DNA of 64,000 nucleotides from UBA2336 sp031395485 (GCA_031395485.1 JANNUS010000002.1:61504-125503); one strand, 5' to 3'. Counted from the first letter of the stretch, positions 51,898-61,366 are shown. Numbers and translations are program-made. The notes: a model not told the origin generated them from the sequence alone.

Positions 51898-53781
51898 ATG
51901 AAAACGATAATCTCTTTTATTCTCATCTTCGTTATCCACGCAGCCGTGGCACAGGTTGCTGTCGTGGGAGACAGCCTCGATGAATATATTTTTACATTAA
52001 ATGAGCTTACTTATTTTATCGATCCAGTAGATACTCTCACAGTAGAGCACGCCTCCTCACGTTCATTTGCTAATAAATTTATACGACACGATTCCTATCA
52101 AAATACCGATTTCCAAACCGGTGCTGCATACTGGATTCGCATGCCTGTACAGTATCATGCGCAATCTAAAAAAGTTTGGATTTTTGAATTCTATGATCAA
52201 ACGATAGATCATCTTGAAGCTTTTGTTCCCCAGCGTAAAGGTGGATATCAACAATCTATTACAGGCGACCAATATGGATTTGAAAAAAGAACATTTCTAC
52301 ACAAGAATTTTGAAATACAATTGCCGAATCACGGTGATACTACCGTGTATTATTACTTCAAAGTGCGATCAGATGATTTTGCCGATATCCGCATTGCGTT
52401 TCGATCAATCGATCGCTTCATCTATTACGCACTAAATGAATACTTTTTATATGGAACATTTTACGGAATGATCCTTATCATAAGCTTGTACAACTTCTTG
52501 GTATACCTTGCCATTCGGGAAGTTAAACACATCTACTACATTTTTTATATTCTTAGTGTAGCACTCTATGCGATGAGCCTCGATGGCATCGGATTTCAAT
52601 ATATCTGGCCGGCCTTCCCTCAATGGAATAATGTTGCGGTAGGCGTTGCGCTCTTTTCATTAATTATCTGGGCTCTCATTTTTACAAGACAATTCTTAAG
52701 CACCCGGGCAAATGCATCTAAACTTGATAAAGCGCTCAAATGGATTATCATTGCCCGAACTATTTTATTTCTGGTTGCGCTGCTTTTCTATCCAAAACTT
52801 TTCTCTTATCGAAATATTGAAATCATTCCACTATCGCTCGTTTTTTACACCGGCATCATTGTTTGGTATGAAGGTTACAGACCGGCACGTTTTTTTGTAA
52901 TTGCCTACGGAATATTATTTTCCGGTTTTTTCATCCGCATGCTGGTGTATTTAAATCTTTTGCCGTTTACCATTATTTCACATTATAGTTTACACCTGAG
53001 TTTCGCACTGGAGATGCTCTTCCTGACATTTGCATTGGGTGACCGTATCCGTATTTTAAAAGATAATCGTGATCGAGCGTTAAAACGGATTATCCTTCAA
53101 CATGAGTTTAACATGGAGTTGAAAGATAAAGTGAACCGCGAACTGGAAAACAAAGTAAAGGAAAGAACGATAGAGCTTGATACCAAAAATTACCAACTGG
53201 AAGACGGCAATCAAAAACTTGAACGACAAGCCATTGAAATAAACCAAATCAACTCCTTACTGGATCTCGACAACTGGAAATTAAAAAACAGGATTAAAGA
53301 AGTTTTGACTGAACGACTACAGGAGAAAACGATGGATTATGATGAGTTTAAAACACTTTACCACGACAACCTCGCATGTTATCGAACATTGGAAAATCTA
53401 AAATGGAAGCATCAGTTTCAATGCCGGAAGTGTGGCAATCATAAATATTTTGAAGGCGCCCAGAAATTCGCACGAAGATGCACCCGCTGTGGCTACAATG
53501 AGTCCATAACGGCTTACACAATCTTTCACAGCATCAAGTTCCCGATCGAAAAGGGATTCTATATAGCGTACCTGGCTGTAAGCGGTAAAAAAGAAAGCAC
53601 TTTGGAGGCACTTTCCCGAAGACTTGGTCTTGGATTAAACACCGTTTGGGGGTTTAGAACCAAGGTATTAGACCGCATTAAGGAGCTTGAAATGCGAGGC
53701 AAAAAGCCAACCACTACCCGATGGGAGGAAGTAATTGTTGAAAGTGTGCAAATTCATCAAAAAATGAAGGTTGAGGTCTAA
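51898..53781 (+). CDS. 7TMR-DISM sensor fused to transposase-like zinc ribbon and HTH; candidate PUL regulator
   Basis: 627 aa. A signal peptide (about 1-19) is followed by an extracytoplasmic 7TMR-DISMED2-type beta domain (about 30-175) and seven predicted transmembrane helices (about 183-385, from FYGMILIISLYNFLVYLAI to LSFALEMLFLTFALG). A charged coiled coil follows (about 390-490). The C-terminus has a four-cysteine zinc ribbon: CRKC at 509-512 and CTRC at 528-531. Then come YTIFHSIKFPIEKGFYIAYL (about 541-560) and the helix-turn-helix EALSRRLGLGLNTVWGFRTKV (about 572-592). This block resembles the N-terminal DNA-binding part of IS1595-type transposases; the DDE catalytic domain is absent. 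It precedes susC by 255 bp. Seen: the architecture. Inferred: a membrane-bound transcription regulator of this sugar locus. Confidence 0.85.
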   Translation: MKTIISFILIFVIHAAVAQVAVVGDSLDEYIFTLNELTYFIDPVDTLTVEHASSRSFANKFIRHDSYQNTDFQTGAAYWIRMPVQYHAQSKKVWIFEFYDQTIDHLEAFVPQRKGGYQQSITGDQYGFEKRTFLHKNFEIQLPNHGDTTVYYYFKVRSDDFADIRIAFRSIDRFIYYALNEYFLYGTFYGMILIISLYNFLVYLAIREVKHIYYIFYILSVALYAMSLDGIGFQYIWPAFPQWNNVAVGVALFSLIIWALIFTRQFLSTRANASKLDKALKWIIIARTILFLVALLFYPKLFSYRNIEIIPLSLVFYTGIIVWYEGYRPARFFVIAYGILFSGFFIRMLVYLNLLPFTIISHYSLHLSFALEMLFLTFALGDRIRILKDNRDRALKRIILQHEFNMELKDKVNRELENKVKERTIELDTKNYQLEDGNQKLERQAIEINQINSLLDLDNWKLKNRIKEVLTERLQEKTMDYDEFKTLYHDNLACYRTLENLKWKHQFQCRKCGNHKYFEGAQKFARRCTRCGYNESITAYTIFHSIKFPIEKGFYIAYLAVSGKKESTLEALSRRLGLGLNTVWGFRTKVLDRIKELEMRGKKPTTTRWEEVIVESVQIHQKMKVEV

Positions 53782-53806
53782 AACGATGTTAAGACCTATT
53801 AAACGC

Positions 53807-53910
53807 AATCGTTTGAATGAGTAATGTTTTTATTGTATGAAAGAGATGTCTGATACCTCAGTTTTTATAAATTAATCGTTTGAAATCAATGTTTTTATCG
53901 AGTTAAAAAG
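53807..53910. promoter_or_regulatory. Pair of long imperfect direct repeats between regulator and susC
   Basis: Copy 1 (53,807-53,843) and copy 2 (53,874-53,910) share AATCGTTTGAA, then after a short variable gap AATGTTTTTAT, then a GAAAG/AAAAG-like end. The copies start 67 bp apart. A reverse-oriented AAACGAT also occurs at 53,781. Likely binding sites for a regulator of the sus genes; which protein binds is inference. Confidence 0.5.
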
Positions 53911-53982
53911 TACCTTTAAAAACATCCTCCTCTAAGCAATAAAAGTGCTTTAAAACGAAAATATCTATTGTAAGTGCTTGCA

Positions 53983-54006
53983 TTTACCAAACTTTAGTTT
54001 GGTAAA
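53983..54006. promoter_or_regulatory. Perfect 11-bp inverted repeat upstream of susC (candidate operator)
   Basis: TTTACCAAACT (53,983-53,993) and AGTTTGGTAAA (53,996-54,006) are perfect arms around TT, 30 bp before the susC ATG. That places it over the probable promoter. No T-run follows, so it is more likely an operator than a terminator. Confidence 0.6.
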
Positions 54007-54036
54007 ACATTGATTTAGCACAACTCTCTTTGGTTC

Positions 54037-57000
54037 ATGCTTATGAAGAAAACTCTACTATTACTGTGTTTTTCGCTGTTTTTTGGAGCAAATGCTATCG
54101 CTCAAAGCCACACCGTTACAGGTAAAGTAATCTCTTCTGAAGACAAACAGCCCTTGCCTGGTGTAAACGTGATTATTCAAGGGACCTCGAAAGGTACCTC
54201 AACCGATACTAATGGAACTTACTCCATTGAATTAGTATCTGGAGAAAATACAATATCCTTCACCTTTATTGGATTTAAAACCCAGACCGTTGAAGTCGGG
54301 CAACGAGTAATGATCGATGTTGTTTTGGAAACTGATGCAACTGAACTGGAGGAAGTTGTTGTTGTTGGATACGGCATTCAAAAGAAAAGCGATATCACCG
54401 GCTCAACAGCCAATGTAAAAGGTGAAGAGTTAACAAAGCAACCCGTATTAACGGCCACACAGGCAATCCAGGGAAAAGTTGCCGGAGTACAAATTATTAG
54501 CAGTGGGCAGCCCGGAAGTTCACCCCAAATTAGAGTGCGCGGTATCAGTACTGCCTTGGCTGGCACAACCTCCTTATATGTAGTTGATGGAGTATTGACA
54601 GATGATATCTCGAATATCAATACGGCCGACATCGTGGACATGAATATTTTAAAAGATGCTTCCTCTGCTGCAATTTATGGTTCGCGGGGAGCAAACGGTG
54701 TGATTATTATTACAACAAAGAAAGGAGAAGCCGGAGGAGTAAAAGTTACCTACAATAATAACATTGGAATTCGGCAAGCTGCTAACCTGGTAGAGATGGC
54801 AGACAATGCAGAGTATAGCAATTATGCTCAAGCAGCTACCGGAGCGGCTCCCCCTGCCTCTTCTTACAATACGGATTGGTACAATACAATCTTAAGAACC
54901 GCCTGGCAACAAACTCACAACATATCGTTATCCAGTGGTAATGATAAAGCAACTTACTTACTGAATGTTGGCTATTTGAAAGATGAAGGAATTGTGATTG
55001 AAAATGAGTTTAAGCGATTAACTGTTCGCTTAAATGGTGATTATACAATCAGTGATAAAGTAAAATTCGGATTACAAACTTCTTACGGCAATAGTATAAA
55101 CCAAAACGGCTTCAATAATATTGATATTGATGCTTATGGAAACATTGGTTCGGTATACAATGACGCATACCGAGCGGCACCGCTCATTCCGGATATTGTT
55201 GGTGGGCTCTACGGCAATACATCCGCCTATCAAAACGTTGGCAATCCGCTACTTGATGTACAGAATAATAGCATTGAAGTTAAAGAAAACCGACTTCAAG
55301 GATCAACATTTATGGATATTAAACCGCTTCCCTGGCTATCCTTTAGATCAACCCTTGGTGGGGATTGGAAGGCTTCACACAACAGAGGTTATTATTATGA
55401 ATTTAATGAATCTGATGGAGAGACATTTCTAACTCCAGGTGGAAACCAATATGTCCGACAAAGTAAACTAAATGTTAAGCAGTCACAATCCTTTCGATGG
55501 GTTTGGGATAACATGGTAACCATGACTAAAAGTTTTGATAACCACAATCTAACATTACTTGTAGGAACTACCGCAGAGAAATATAGTCTTGATTGGACTT
55601 CAGCTTCACGATTGGATGTGCCTGCAGACCCAAGCCTTTGGTACATTGGTGTAGGTGATGCTAATACTTCACAAAATGATGGTGGCGGTGACGCCTGGGC
55701 AAGGAACTCCTACCTGGCCAGATTAAATTATGCCTACAATGAAAAATACTTATTAACTGCTACTGTTCGCAGAGACGGCAGCTCGCGATTACCAAGTCAA
55801 AATCGGTGGCAAGTATACCCATCCATTGGATTAGGATGGATCCTGACCCGAGAGGGGTTCTTTCAAAATCAGAAATTATTTGATTTAGTCAAGCTAAGAG
55901 CCTCGTACGGTAAAGTAGGTAACGATCAAATACCAACCGATGCCTTTACGCAAACTGTATCGCTGAATAAAGCTTATTCATTTAATGGAAGTGCGGCATC
56001 CGCTACCAATGGTGCTCAGATCAATCAAATTATTGACCCGAACATAACGTGGGAAATTACGGAAGAGTTCGATTTAGCAGTTGAGTTTGCCTTGTTTCAA
56101 TCAAAACTTTCAGGGGAAATAAACTACTACAATAAAAAGGTTGAAAATGCTTTAATAAGGGTGCCTATACCAAGAACAGTAGGAGATGCCGATGGAGTAA
56201 TTGTTACAAACGTTGCCTCCATTCAAAATAAAGGAGTGGAAGTAGTTCTAAATTGGAAAGATGACATTACAGATAATTTATCATACACCATTAGTGGTAA
56301 CGTAACCTTTAATGATAATCAAGTTGTTGCACTCAATGGCGGACAAGCCATCTGGGGTGGTGGAATTGGAGCGGGACAAGGCTATACTACTTACACAGAC
56401 AATGGATATGCTGTTGGTAGCTTTTATGTATTGAAAACAATAGGAGTCTTTAATTCAGTAGCAGAAGTAAATGCCTATACAGATGAAGATGGAAATTTGA
56501 TTCAGGATAATGCCAAGCCAGGAGATTTTAAATATTTAGACAAAAATGATGATGGTGAGATTGATGATTACGATAGGGTGTTTGCAGGTTCCTATCAACC
56601 GGTTGCTTATTTCGGTCTTAACCTTGGCGTCAATTATAAAAACTTTGATTTCAGTGTAAGTTTTTATGGTAATGTGGGCAATGAAGTCTACAACGGCAAA
56701 AAAGCAGTACGCGTTGACGCAAGAGACAATGTAGAAAAAGATGTAGTATACAGTCGATGGACAAGTTCCAATAAGAGTCAGACAGAACCCAGGGCCAGCG
56801 AAGGTAATTTACCCGCATCCGATTATTTTGTTGAGTCAGGCGATTTCTTGCGAATTAATAATCTCACAATTGGTTATACGTTCCCGAACTCACTATTAGA
56901 TAGAATAAAAATATCAAGCTTTAGAGTGTTTGTTACTTCACAAAATTTATTAACGCTTCAAAAATTTAGTGGCTTTACTGCTGAGCTACCGGGTGATCCA

Positions 57001-57075
57001 ATTAATTCAGGTATAGAATTAAGTGCATACCCAACGACAAGAACATTTGCTATCGGACTAAATGTTGGATTTTAA
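54037..57075 (+). CDS. SusC/RagA-family TonB-dependent outer-membrane transporter
   Basis: Outer-membrane importer of oligosaccharides, working with its SusD lipoprotein and TonB. A signal peptide (about 1-23) is followed by a carboxypeptidase-D regulatory-like domain (about 25-110, VTGKVISSEDKQPLPGVNV). The plug (about 110-230) has LEEVVVVGYGIQKKSDITGS and IRVRGIS and ends in the SusC signature LKDASSAAIYGSRGANGVI. A 22-strand barrel follows, closing RTFAIGLNVGF. 1,012 aa. The start is ATG 54,037 or ATG 54,043. susD follows 11 bp later, so one transcript. The substrate is inferred from neighbours to be a beta-glucan oligosaccharide, possibly beta-1,2-linked. Confidence 0.96.
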   Translation: MLMKKTLLLLCFSLFFGANAIAQSHTVTGKVISSEDKQPLPGVNVIIQGTSKGTSTDTNGTYSIELVSGENTISFTFIGFKTQTVEVGQRVMIDVVLETDATELEEVVVVGYGIQKKSDITGSTANVKGEELTKQPVLTATQAIQGKVAGVQIISSGQPGSSPQIRVRGISTALAGTTSLYVVDGVLTDDISNINTADIVDMNILKDASSAAIYGSRGANGVIIITTKKGEAGGVKVTYNNNIGIRQAANLVEMADNAEYSNYAQAATGAAPPASSYNTDWYNTILRTAWQQTHNISLSSGNDKATYLLNVGYLKDEGIVIENEFKRLTVRLNGDYTISDKVKFGLQTSYGNSINQNGFNNIDIDAYGNIGSVYNDAYRAAPLIPDIVGGLYGNTSAYQNVGNPLLDVQNNSIEVKENRLQGSTFMDIKPLPWLSFRSTLGGDWKASHNRGYYYEFNESDGETFLTPGGNQYVRQSKLNVKQSQSFRWVWDNMVTMTKSFDNHNLTLLVGTTAEKYSLDWTSASRLDVPADPSLWYIGVGDANTSQNDGGGDAWARNSYLARLNYAYNEKYLLTATVRRDGSSRLPSQNRWQVYPSIGLGWILTREGFFQNQKLFDLVKLRASYGKVGNDQIPTDAFTQTVSLNKAYSFNGSAASATNGAQINQIIDPNITWEITEEFDLAVEFALFQSKLSGEINYYNKKVENALIRVPIPRTVGDADGVIVTNVASIQNKGVEVVLNWKDDITDNLSYTISGNVTFNDNQVVALNGGQAIWGGGIGAGQGYTTYTDNGYAVGSFYVLKTIGVFNSVAEVNAYTDEDGNLIQDNAKPGDFKYLDKNDDGEIDDYDRVFAGSYQPVAYFGLNLGVNYKNFDFSVSFYGNVGNEVYNGKKAVRVDARDNVEKDVVYSRWTSSNKSQTEPRASEGNLPASDYFVESGDFLRINNLTIGYTFPNSLLDRIKISSFRVFVTSQNLLTLQKFSGFTAELPGDPINSGIELSAYPTTRTFAIGLNVGF

Positions 57076-57086
57076 ATACAATTAGT

Positions 57087-58637
57087 ATGAAGAATATCTT
57101 TTGGATAAAATTCAGCTTCCTTTTTTTTCTGCTTACCAGCATTACCATTTCATGTAGTGACAGTTTTCTGGATGTAGACGTGCAGGGTGGTGTTAGCACT
57201 ACCTCCGATCCAAATCTTGCTCCAAAATTAGTAACCGGTGTTTATAATAGTTTGCTCCAAGGCGACTCTTGGGGCAATGGAGATGTGCACGGTTTTGCTT
57301 TCATTTCTGCCAGCAGTATTATGTCTGATGATGCTGATAAGGGCAGTAACCCATCTGATCAGGCTGTACCCGTAGGTGCCATGGATAATTTTACGTTAAC
57401 CTCCACAAATAAATTTTGTGAAACACTTTGGAGTGGACATTATAACAGTATTGGTGCTGCTAACCAAGCATTAAAAGCATTAGCCGTGGCGTCCATTGAT
57501 GATGAGGATAAAAATCAATTAACAGGTGAGGTTCGTTTTTTAAGAGGGTACTTATATTTTAATTTGGTACGTATGTATGGAGGCGTTCCACTTGTGTTAA
57601 GAGTTCCAGTAGATGCTGATGATGCCAATACCGATCCGGTTTTTCAAACTCGGGCTGAAGCATCTGTGGTGTATGACAGTATCATCCAAGATTTGCAATA
57701 TGCAGTTGATAACCTGGCCCTCAGGGGAGCATACGATCCTGGTCACGCCACAAAAGGAGCCGCGCAATCATTGCTCGCAAAAGTCTACATGTATAGAGCT
57801 TCCGACCCAACAAACCCAACTCCGAATACCGATTGGCAAAAAGTTTTTGACTTAACCGAGACAGTAATAACCTCAGCAAAGTATTCGCTTGTCGATGACT
57901 ACTCCACATTGTGGAGACAGTCCAGCGACAATAACAGTGAATCAGTTTTTGAAATACAAACTGGAGAGTTCAATAACGCTAATTTAAATCCAGATCTCTA
58001 TACCATTTGTCAAGGAGCCAGACAAGGTGGGTCCGGTGGTTGGGATGACTTAGGTTGGGGATTCAATACACCAAGTACCAGTTTACTAAATGCCTATGAG
58101 GTAGGCGATACCCGGAAAGCAGGTACAATTATTTTTATTGATAATTCAGGAAGCCATGCCGGAACATTGTTGTGGGACGGGTTTAGAATACCAAGTTCAG
58201 ACTCCGTTCAGAATCTCTATTATAATTACAAGGCCTATACCAGCCGAACAAAGGAACAGTATGCCAATAGTGGTGATAAAAACAGACCGAAAAATATTCG
58301 AATCCTTCGCTATGCCGATGTGCTGTTAATAAATGCCGAAGCTTCTGTTCATCTTGGTACGGGTGATGCTGATGGAAAAATTAATCTTATCCGCGACCGC
58401 GCAGGCTTAGCGCCAAAGGCTGGCGTTACCATTATTGATATCTGGCAGGAACGCAGAGTGGAATTAGCCATGGAGCATGATAGGTTTTGGGATTTGGTGC
58501 GCCAGGGGAATGCCGAGGCGGTATTACATGCAGCAGGTAAAACTAATTTTGTTGCTGGTAAGCATGAACTATTGCCCATACCAAGCTCTCAAATTCTATT
58601 AAGTGGAAATAAGTTAACGCAAAATCCTAGTTACTAA
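57087..58637 (+). CDS. SusD/RagB-family nutrient-binding lipoprotein
   Basis: Surface lipoprotein that caps SusC and binds the glycan. The signal peptide ends SITISC (Cys23), followed by SDSFLDVDVQG. TPR-like helical regions include EVRFLRGYLYFNLVRMYGGVPLVL (about 150-173) and GAAQSLLAKVYMY (about 225-237). The C-terminal SusD signature is present as NIRILRYADVLLINAEA (about 405-421) and WQERRVELAMEHDRFWDLVR (about 453-472). 516 aa. Part of the susC transcript; a 113-bp gap follows before the LamG gene. Confidence 0.96.
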   Translation: MKNIFWIKFSFLFFLLTSITISCSDSFLDVDVQGGVSTTSDPNLAPKLVTGVYNSLLQGDSWGNGDVHGFAFISASSIMSDDADKGSNPSDQAVPVGAMDNFTLTSTNKFCETLWSGHYNSIGAANQALKALAVASIDDEDKNQLTGEVRFLRGYLYFNLVRMYGGVPLVLRVPVDADDANTDPVFQTRAEASVVYDSIIQDLQYAVDNLALRGAYDPGHATKGAAQSLLAKVYMYRASDPTNPTPNTDWQKVFDLTETVITSAKYSLVDDYSTLWRQSSDNNSESVFEIQTGEFNNANLNPDLYTICQGARQGGSGGWDDLGWGFNTPSTSLLNAYEVGDTRKAGTIIFIDNSGSHAGTLLWDGFRIPSSDSVQNLYYNYKAYTSRTKEQYANSGDKNRPKNIRILRYADVLLINAEASVHLGTGDADGKINLIRDRAGLAPKAGVTIIDIWQERRVELAMEHDRFWDLVRQGNAEAVLHAAGKTNFVAGKHELLPIPSSQILLSGNKLTQNPSY

Positions 58638-58750
58638 ATGTTACAGGCACTATCCAAAATATTAAATTTTGTTGCAAGAGGTTCTCCGATTGTGTTGAAC
58701 AGTAAAATTTTCTAATAGTCACAATTAATCAACTCTAAATTTAAAGTAAA

Positions 58751-59647
58751 ATGAAAAAAACAATTAAGTATTTTCTAACAGGTAGTATAGCACTCGGTTT
58801 GCTAGCGTTTGCAGCGTGTGAAGATGAGAAGGCATTACCAAAAATTGACGGTTATAATAATTCAGATGAGGTTGCTGTTGAAAATCTAGTTGCCAAGTGG
58901 GCGCTTGACGGGACTGCTGAAGAAAGTATTTCAGGCGAAGTAGGAGTTGTAAGTAACGCAACATTTGCTGAAGGTAAAATTGGGCAATGCGCAGTACTCA
59001 ACGATGGCTACATCTATAACGATGAGGTTACTGACTTGCATACCAAAATTACAGCTAGTCTCACCATTAGCGCATGGGTACAAGTTAGAAATAACGGAGG
59101 TACAGCCAATGAACACGCAACTGTAATTACTATGCTTACAGGCGATGTTACCACAACTCCAAACAATATAACACCAGGGGCAATTTTACTTGAGACGTCA
59201 CACTTTAAAGCGGTCAGTGATACCTTCCGTGTAAAATCAGTAGTTGGAGTTCGTAAATCAAATGATGAGCACGGCCTTGAAGACAATGTAAACTGGTGGG
59301 GCATAGATAACATCTCTATTCCTAGCCAAATGGTGAAGCTTGAAGATGGCGAATGGATGCACATGGTTATGGTTTGGGACAATACAAATACCAAAGTTAG
59401 GCTCTATGTTAATGGTGAGGTTGCCACAAATCCTGAATGGGAAACTAAAACAGGTGCCAGCTTTGAAGCGCAGACTAAAATGGGAATGATCATTGGAGCG
59501 TTTCAAAATAATGTAGGCCTAAATGCTGCAACAGACTCTTGGGCAAAACCTATGAAGGGAAAAGTAGATCAAGTACGCGTGTACAATACTTTGCTGACAG
59601 CAGCAGAGATAACTGCGCTCTTCAAGTTAGAGGATGCCGGTCGCTAA
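58751..59647 (+). CDS. LamG-domain surface lipoprotein (probable glycan-binding protein)
   Basis: 298 aa. The signal peptide ends LLAFAAC (Cys22), followed by acidic EDEK, a pattern like Bacteroidota surface-export signals. One concanavalin-A-like LamG domain spans about residues 45-290, with VAKWALDGTAEES, TASLTISAWVQV, GEWMHMVMVWDNTNTKVRLYVNG and MKGKVDQVRVYNTLLTAAEI. It occupies the SusE/SusF-like position after susD, so it probably acts as a surface glycan-binding protein. A hydrolase role is unlikely, since I see no GH16 EXDXXE motif. Confidence 0.88.
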   Translation: MKKTIKYFLTGSIALGLLAFAACEDEKALPKIDGYNNSDEVAVENLVAKWALDGTAEESISGEVGVVSNATFAEGKIGQCAVLNDGYIYNDEVTDLHTKITASLTISAWVQVRNNGGTANEHATVITMLTGDVTTTPNNITPGAILLETSHFKAVSDTFRVKSVVGVRKSNDEHGLEDNVNWWGIDNISIPSQMVKLEDGEWMHMVMVWDNTNTKVRLYVNGEVATNPEWETKTGASFEAQTKMGMIIGAFQNNVGLNAATDSWAKPMKGKVDQVRVYNTLLTAAEITALFKLEDAGR

Positions 59648-59689
59648 TTTAAAAGAAAAATAATTTCTTAGTCAAAGTAATGTAAGTAC

Positions 59690-59722
59690 GGAGGGTTTCT
59701 GGAAACGGGAACCCTCCTATTT
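59690..59722 (+). terminator. Hairpin between the LamG and GH144-type genes (attenuator or partial terminator)
   Basis: GGAGGGTT (59,690-59,697) pairs with AACCCTCC (59,710-59,717) around a 12-base loop, followed by TATTTT. It lies 42 bp after the LamG stop and 16 bp before the next gene. The short T-run suggests partial termination or processing, which could lower expression of the hydrolases relative to SusC/SusD. Confidence 0.5.
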
Positions 59723-59737
59723 TCCAAGTGTAATTTT

Positions 59738-61366
59738 ATGGCTTTTCGATTTTTTTTTCTCCTTTTTTCCATTGCACTATTGTCCTGTTCGGATGAAGGT
59801 GACAAATCAGAGACAGAAATGCTTTCCATTGCATCGCTTAAGATTGATGGCGTTGAGTCTCTCACGACAACACTTCTTAAAGACATATCACGAACTCCAA
59901 CTTTTGAAATAACTTTTTCATCTCCAATCAATTCAGACTACGCAAATGCTGCGTATGTTGACTTCACTGGAAGTCAAGTATTTACGTACACACTCTCTTC
60001 TGACAATACGATACTAACGATTACTGCAACACAACCACTCGCTCATTTAACACGCCATATATTCTGGGTCTCCAATGATGTGATCGGCATTAAAGGTGAA
60101 GCGATGACAGATCAACTTAGTAAATATTTTTATACAGAGGTTGATCCAACTCCAAAATTTCCTGTTGTGAGCGATGATGAACTTCTCACATTAGTACAAC
60201 AACAAACTTTCAAGTACTTCTACGACTTTACACACCCCGCCAGCGGCATGGCGCGCGAAAGAAATACTTCTGGCAATACCGTAACAACCGGTGGCTCAGG
60301 CTTTGGCATCATGACCCTGATTGTAGGCATGGAAAGAAATTTTATTACACGCCAGCAAGGGCTCGACCGCATGGATAGAATCCTTGACTTTCTCGAAACA
60401 GCCGATCGCTTTCACGGAGTTTGGCCACATTGGTTGAATGGAGATACCGGAAAGGTTATTCCATTTAGTTTAAATGACAATGGAGGAGATTTAGTGGAGA
60501 CCTCTTTTTTAGTACAAGGCTTACTTACGTTTCGTCAATATTTAGATGCTGGTGTTCCGGCAGAAAGTACATTGATTGATCGGATCAATGTATTATGGGA
60601 AGCGGTAGAATGGGATTGGTACAGAAAAAATAATGAGAATGTATTATACTGGCATTGGTCACCCGACAAAGGCTGGATTATGAATTTTGCCTTGTCAGGA
60701 TACTTTGAAGAACAGATCACGTATTTTCTAGCAGCCGCTTCGCCCACGCATAGCATACCCAAAATTGTGTACAGCAATGGATATGGAAAGAATGGCGCGA
60801 TTGTTAAGAATAATATATACGAAGGAATCACATTGCCATTAGAAAGCCCTGCTCCGCTTTTTTGGGTTCATTACTCTTACCTCGGACTGAATCCACATTT
60901 TTCAGATGATTATGCAAATTATTGGACACAAAATGTAAACGCTACCCTTATCAATCAGGCATACTGTATCCGTAATCCAAAAAACTTTGTCGGCTATAGC
61001 GATGAATGTTGGGGTCTTACCTCCAGCGATAACCAATCCGGTTATAACGCGCACTCTCCCGGCAATGATTTAGGAGTCATCACACCAACCGCTGCACTCT
61101 CTTCGTTTCCATACACGCCAACAGAATCGATGAAGGCATTAAAATTTTTCTATTACACGATGGGCGATAAGTTATGGGGCGACTATGGATTTTACGATGC
61201 CTTTAACATAACAGAAGGATGGACAGCAAGTTCTTATTTAGCTATCGACCAGGGGCCGATTATCGTAATGATTGAAAATTATAGGACAGGACTTCTTTGG
61301 AATTTATTCATGTCATGCCCAGAAGTATCAGTGGCACAAGCTGAGCTGGATTTTACGTCAAACTAA
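59738..61366 (+). CDS. GH144-type endo-beta-1,2-glucanase-like lipoprotein
   Basis: 542 aa. Lipoprotein signal peptide ends IALLSC (Cys17), followed by SDEGDKSE, an acidic surface-export-like tail. An Ig-like domain (about residues 28-130) precedes the (alpha/alpha)6 catalytic domain (about 145-535). The GH144 acidic cluster is visible as GGDLVETSF with Asp251 and Glu254, and Glu324 in GYFEEQITYFLAAASPT. The 70-residue distance between the glutamates is close to that I recall for the founding Chitinophaga enzyme. WHWSPDKGWIM and AIDQGPIIVMIENYRTG are also typical. Predicted to cut linear beta-1,2-glucan at the cell surface. The GH3 gene starts within 81 bp and is likely co-transcribed. Activity is inferred. 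Confidence 0.88.
   Translation: MAFRFFFLLFSIALLSCSDEGDKSETEMLSIASLKIDGVESLTTTLLKDISRTPTFEITFSSPINSDYANAAYVDFTGSQVFTYTLSSDNTILTITATQPLAHLTRHIFWVSNDVIGIKGEAMTDQLSKYFYTEVDPTPKFPVVSDDELLTLVQQQTFKYFYDFTHPASGMARERNTSGNTVTTGGSGFGIMTLIVGMERNFITRQQGLDRMDRILDFLETADRFHGVWPHWLNGDTGKVIPFSLNDNGGDLVETSFLVQGLLTFRQYLDAGVPAESTLIDRINVLWEAVEWDWYRKNNENVLYWHWSPDKGWIMNFALSGYFEEQITYFLAAASPTHSIPKIVYSNGYGKNGAIVKNNIYEGITLPLESPAPLFWVHYSYLGLNPHFSDDYANYWTQNVNATLINQAYCIRNPKNFVGYSDECWGLTSSDNQSGYNAHSPGNDLGVITPTAALSSFPYTPTESMKALKFFYYTMGDKLWGDYGFYDAFNITEGWTASSYLAIDQGPIIVMIENYRTGLLWNLFMSCPEVSVAQAELDFTSN

Noticed and set aside
51898..53781. The transposase-like C-terminus as evidence of an inserted IS element
   Set aside because: The frame is continuous from signal peptide to stop, there is no DDE catalytic domain, and no terminal inverted repeats or target duplications are seen around it. 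It reads as a domain fusion.
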